Positions 5,101-6,327 of a stretch of 6,327 nt of DNA are shown piece by piece. The translations under genes were made by a program, and so were the position numbers. The stretch comes from Thermoleophilia bacterium (GTDB taxonomy: Bacteria > Actinomycetota > Thermoleophilia > Gaiellales > Gaiellaceae), in contig JABFWJ010000243.1 in NCBI GenBank assembly GCA_013362295.1, positions 1-6,327 on the forward strand. The letters are read 5' to 3'. Within the stretch, counting starts at the first letter, position 1. Each line of letters begins with the position of its first letter. Below the pieces are notes generated by a model. It was given only the letters and a program-made list of their open reading frames with translations, was not told where the DNA came from and ran no database searches.

Positions 5101-6327
5101 CACGCGCCGGTGTCGAGGCGGCATTCGAACCGCGCGCCGACCTCACTGGAGTAGAACGTGAAGACCGCCGTCGTCGACGAGGTCGTCCCGACCGGGCCCG
5201 AGTCGATCGTCGTGCTCGGCGCGACCGTGTCGGCGGCCTGTCCAGTCCAGCGCACGGCCACGGCTCCGGTCACGCCGTTCTTGCCGTCGATGGCGATCCG
5301 ATAGGTCGTCCCCTGGACTGCGCTGAACGAGACCGAGCTGTGGCCGCCGGTCGAGCCGTCGTCGTCGTTCGCAGCGACGAGCGTGAGCGCGCCGACGCTC
5401 GAGCCGGTGTAGACGGCCAGCAGGGTGTCGATCGACGCCTGCTCGGTCGTGATCGCCGTCGGGCCGGAAGCGGGCGCCGTCCACATCCACCAGACCGAAT
5501 GCCCGCCCGCGTTCCCCGCGTGATTCGGCTCGCCCGCCTCCTTCGTGGCGCCGACGTTGGAGCCGGACGAACTACCACTCGGGCCGCTCGCGACGAACGC
5601 GTTCGCGAACATGTCGTTCGCGGCCGCGGCCGTCGTCCCGGTCTGCGTGTCGAGGCGCCACGTCAATTGCGCCGAGTCCGCGTAATCCGAGTTGAGCTGG
5701 AAGAAGAACGTCGCCCCGGCGGTGACGTCGGTCTGCGCGAGGCCGTAGAAGATCGGCGAGCTGCCTCCTCCGCCGGCCCAGCCCCACCCTTCGGCGACGC
5801 GCGTCAGCGACGCGAGCGCCGTCCCGACGAAGATTCCCACGGAGCTGTCGAGATTCGTGCCGCGCGTGTCAACCGTCAACCGGCCGTTCGCAGGAGCGGT
5901 CCAGCGGTACCAGATCGTCTGCGAACCGGTGTCGGTGAGCGTCGGCTCGTCCACCTCGCGAGCCGCGCCCTCGAGCGACTGCGTCACCGTTCCGCTCGAG
6001 CCCGTGAGGACACGCGCCGCACCGAAGAGGTCGTTCGCCGCGGCTGCCGGATCGGAACGCCAGTTCAGGACGAACGGCCCCGGCCCGCCCCACACGTCGT
6101 AGAAGACGCGAAGGACGTACGTCGTACCGGCGGTGGCGCCGAAGCGCGACCCGACGTAGTGCACGGAGGAGGCAGATGCTCCGCTGCCGGCGCTCACCAG
6201 AGTGCGAGCGGCGCTCCCTTCGGTGTCGAAGACGTACGTCCCCGAACTGGACGGTGTCCAGCGGTACCAGACGCTGCCACTGCCGTTCGGCTCGCCGGCT
6301 TCCACGCTGGCTCCCTCCGTCGTGCCG
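2109..6327 (-). CDS. Giant secreted or surface repeat protein with PPC-like and Ig-like modules (5' end outside window)
   Basis: A single frame runs from the right edge of the window to a TAG at 2109-2111 and encodes at least 1,405 residues. The first usable start inside (GTG, 6303-6305) is an internal valine: the seven codons before it read GTTEGAS and continue the GATKEAGEPN module motif. Counting that valine as residue 1, the order is PPC-like 1 (to 84), 2 (87-218), 3 (226-354), Ig-like 1 (362-443), PPC-like 4 (449-563), 5 (567-691), a different Ig-like module (702-793), Ig-like 2-5 (794-1140), PPC-like 6 (1147-1269) and 7 (1278-1398). There are ten cysteines, all in the Ig-like modules. 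PPC-like modules are small beta-sandwiches found in secreted enzymes and surface proteins of many bacteria and usually bind or present other parts. No enzyme domain, transmembrane helix, LPxTG-type signal or other anchor is visible at the C-terminus. The role is unknown; adhesion or matrix binding is a guess. The signal peptide and any catalytic part must lie to the right of the window. Confidence 0.9.
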   Translation of the reverse strand, partial: GTTEGASVEAGEPNGSGSVWYRWTPSSSGTYVFDTEGSAARTLVSAGSGASASSVHYVGSRFGATAGTTYVLRVFYDVWGGPGPFVLNWRSDPAAAANDLFGAARVLTGSSGTVTQSLEGAAREVDEPTLTDTGSQTIWYRWTAPANGRLTVDTRGTNLDSSVGIFVGTALASLTRVAEGWGWAGGGGSSPIFYGLAQTDVTAGATFFFQLNSDYADSAQLTWRLDTQTGTTAAAANDMFANAFVASGPSGSSSGSNVGATKEAGEPNHAGNAGGHSVWWMWTAPASGPTAITTEQASIDTLLAVYTGSSVGALTLVAANDDDGSTGGHSSVSFSAVQGTTYRIAIDGKNGVTGAVAVRWTGQAADTVAPSTTIDSGPVGTTSSTTAVFTFYSSEVGARFECRLDTGAWLSCSSPASFTALTAGTHSFSVRGIDASGNIEQLPPARTWTVAAAPGNDAFAAATTIDGLAGELTDSTTGATSEPGEPRHSADAGGTSVWYRWTPSRDGTASFEVSSTEFRYGVAALYTGSSVNGLTAVTPVDGRFVVHGGTTYSVAVDGAGTGIFRLSWRNGPLNDDQARAATVSGAFGTWTGDNIGASKEPGEAAHGGDPGGASVWLAWTAPSTGWLTVDTLGSEPTLDTLLAVYAVRSPGIELQAEDNDSAGAGKSTVRFKAFEGTQYLIAVDGFRGATGRIGVGWALAAPSASPPPVVALTTPADGARVAGPAVQLEATASDGDGVDRVEFLIDGTIVGYDRDAPYSIAWNSTTVIDGAHIVAARAVDTTGATTTAPGRSIAVDNTPPFVTIDSGPYAYGPVTSTDATFTFHSEPNATFECALDGAVFSACTSPTSYSGVAVGTHRFEVRAVDVAGVRGPSQTWTWEVAAPQPGDTTPPDTIIQAGPSGTTTDTTATFQFAATEAASFACRLDGGSWTACVSPQSYGGLATGAHTFDVRATDSAGNVDATPASRTWTVGAAADTTPPETTITAGMSGSTTSTSASFEFSASEVGSTFQCRLDAAAYAACTSPVSYSGLALGTHSFDVRATDAAGNVDPTPATNGWTVAAPADTTPPDTSITSGPSGTVTATTASFAFTATEPSTFECRLDVSAWAACTSPRDYAALAAGSHTFDVRATDGAGNVDQTPASQTWTVQAATVNNDAFANAQVLAGAGGSATGSTVGFTKEAGEPNHAGNAGGHSAWWTWTAPASGSVTIDTIGSPFDTLLAVYTGTSVAALTQVAANDDASGTQSRVTFTATAGVVYRIAVDGFAGASGSVTVNWSQSTATSTSNDMFASAATLSGTATATNSGATKEAGEPNHAGNAGGHSLWWTWTAPASGQVTISLAGSSFDTLLGVYLGTAVSTLTQVAANDDANGGLQSQVTFSATAGQLYRIAVDGYAGAVGNVKIAVT
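2112..2867 (-). repeat. PPC-like modules 6 and 7: near-identical C-terminal pair
   Basis: Module 6 (2499-2867) and module 7 (2112-2474) both carry EAGEPNHAGNAGGHS, WWTWTAPASG, LTQVAANDD and YRIAVDG, and resemble module 3 more than modules 1, 2, 4 and 5. The last strand of module 7 (NVKIAVT) is also the protein's C-terminus. Confidence 0.85.
2886..3926 (-). repeat. Ig-like modules 2-5: tandem array with an invariant cysteine pair
   Basis: Four consecutive copies lie at residues 794-874, 885-963, 973-1052 and 1062-1140, with an 88-89 residue period (about 266 bp). Modules 2, 3 and 4 are each followed by a DTTPP linker. Each copy has the order TxxGPSG, TFECRLD-like, AACTSP, GLAxGxHTFDVRATD, AGNVDxTPA, TWTV. 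Cysteines are C826/C836, C915/C925, C1004/C1014 and C1092/C1102. Confidence 0.85.
3927..4202 (-). repeat. Single bacterial Ig-like module of a different family
   Basis: Residues 702-793 read VVALTTPADGARVAGPAVQLEA...GVDRVEFLIDGTIVGYDRDAPYSIAWNS...GAHIVAARAVDTTGA. The 'P-x-x-G-x-x-V', 'V-x-F-x-x-D-G' and 'D-x-x-x-P-Y-x-x-x-W' signature is typical of bacterial Ig-like domains in chitinases and other secreted glycan-active proteins. It contains no cysteine. Confidence 0.8.
4233..4961 (-). repeat. PPC-like modules 4 and 5 (divergent pair)
   Basis: Module 4 (4617-4961) has NDAFAAATTIDG, SEPGEPRHSADAGGTS and VWYRWTP but lacks the NDD loop, having TPVDGRF there. Module 5 (4233-4607) has KEPGEAAHGGDPGGAS, WLAWTAP, DTLLAVYA and a variant acidic loop EDND. 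Both end in the usual (S/I)VAVDG / LIAVDG strand and a tryptophan (RLSWRN / GVGWAL). Confidence 0.75.
4977..5222 (-). repeat. Ig-like module 1 of the giant protein
   Basis: Residues 362-443 read APSTTIDSGP...FECRLD...CSSPASF...GTHSFSVRGIDASGN...RTWTV. The cysteine pair is C395/C405. It stands alone between PPC-like modules 3 and 4, away from the other four copies. Confidence 0.8.
5244..6327 (-). repeat. PPC-like modules 1-3 of the giant protein
   Basis: Module 1 (6054-6327, entering from outside) keeps EAGEPN and WYRWTP but has lost the acidic loop. Module 2 (5652-6047) starts with AAAANDLF, keeps IWYRWTAP, and replaces the acidic loop by a glycine-rich insertion (EGWGWAGGGGSSPIFYG). Module 3 (5244-5630) is a full consensus copy, with AAAANDMFANA, KEAGEPNHAGNAGGHS, WWMWTAPASG, DTLLAVYTG, VAANDDD and YRIAIDG in order. 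Confidence 0.8.

Noticed and set aside
6303..6305. GTG as the start codon of the giant gene
   Set aside because: The frame continues to the window edge with GTTEGAS, matching the module motif, so this codon is an internal valine.

Overview
The window is uniformly GC-rich, uses GTG starts freely, and carries a secreted-protein repertoire (tandem two-cysteine Ig-like repeats, PPC-like beta-sandwich modules, a small secreted 'VPAHWQLT...DPV' protein) that resembles Actinomycetota, most likely the Thermoleophilia/Solirubrobacterales lineage. This placement rests on recognised protein style and base composition, not on a database search.

Left part (1-400): the C-terminal 42 residues of a gene that begins outside the window, a short non-coding stretch with one hairpin, and then the 3' half of a tRNA-Ala-like sequence (anticodon arm, variable loop, T arm, 3' acceptor strand, discriminator A) that lacks a credible 5' half. 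This is the usual appearance of an attachment-site scar left by a tRNA-targeting integrative element, or of a decayed tRNA.

Mobile unit (403-1282): just downstream lies an 880-bp IS21-family derivative whose limits can be read to the base. Each end has two copies of a roughly 24-bp repeat pointing inward, the outer tips read TATC/TGTC, and the unit is bracketed by a direct 6-bp repeat TCCGCG. Removing the unit and one TCCGCG restores an 11-bp perfect palindrome. Inside are only the last ~65-69 codons of istB (the transposition ATPase helper; istA and most of istB are gone) and, convergent with it, an apparently intact gene for a pyridoxamine-5'-phosphate-oxidase-like (FMN split-barrel) protein. 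It looks like a non-autonomous IS21 element with a passenger gene.

Right part (1283-6327): after about 240 bp with no convincing gene comes a small secreted protein gene on the + strand (1524-2096). It ends 12 bp from the stop of a very large - strand gene that fills the rest of the window and runs off its right end. That gene encodes a surface or secreted repeat protein of more than 1,400 residues made of seven PPC-like modules, five Ig-like modules with an invariant Cys-x9-Cys pair, and one different Ig-like module. It has no catalytic domain or C-terminal anchor in the visible part. The two right-hand genes are convergent, so they are not an operon. No functional link between the mobile unit and the repeat protein is visible.
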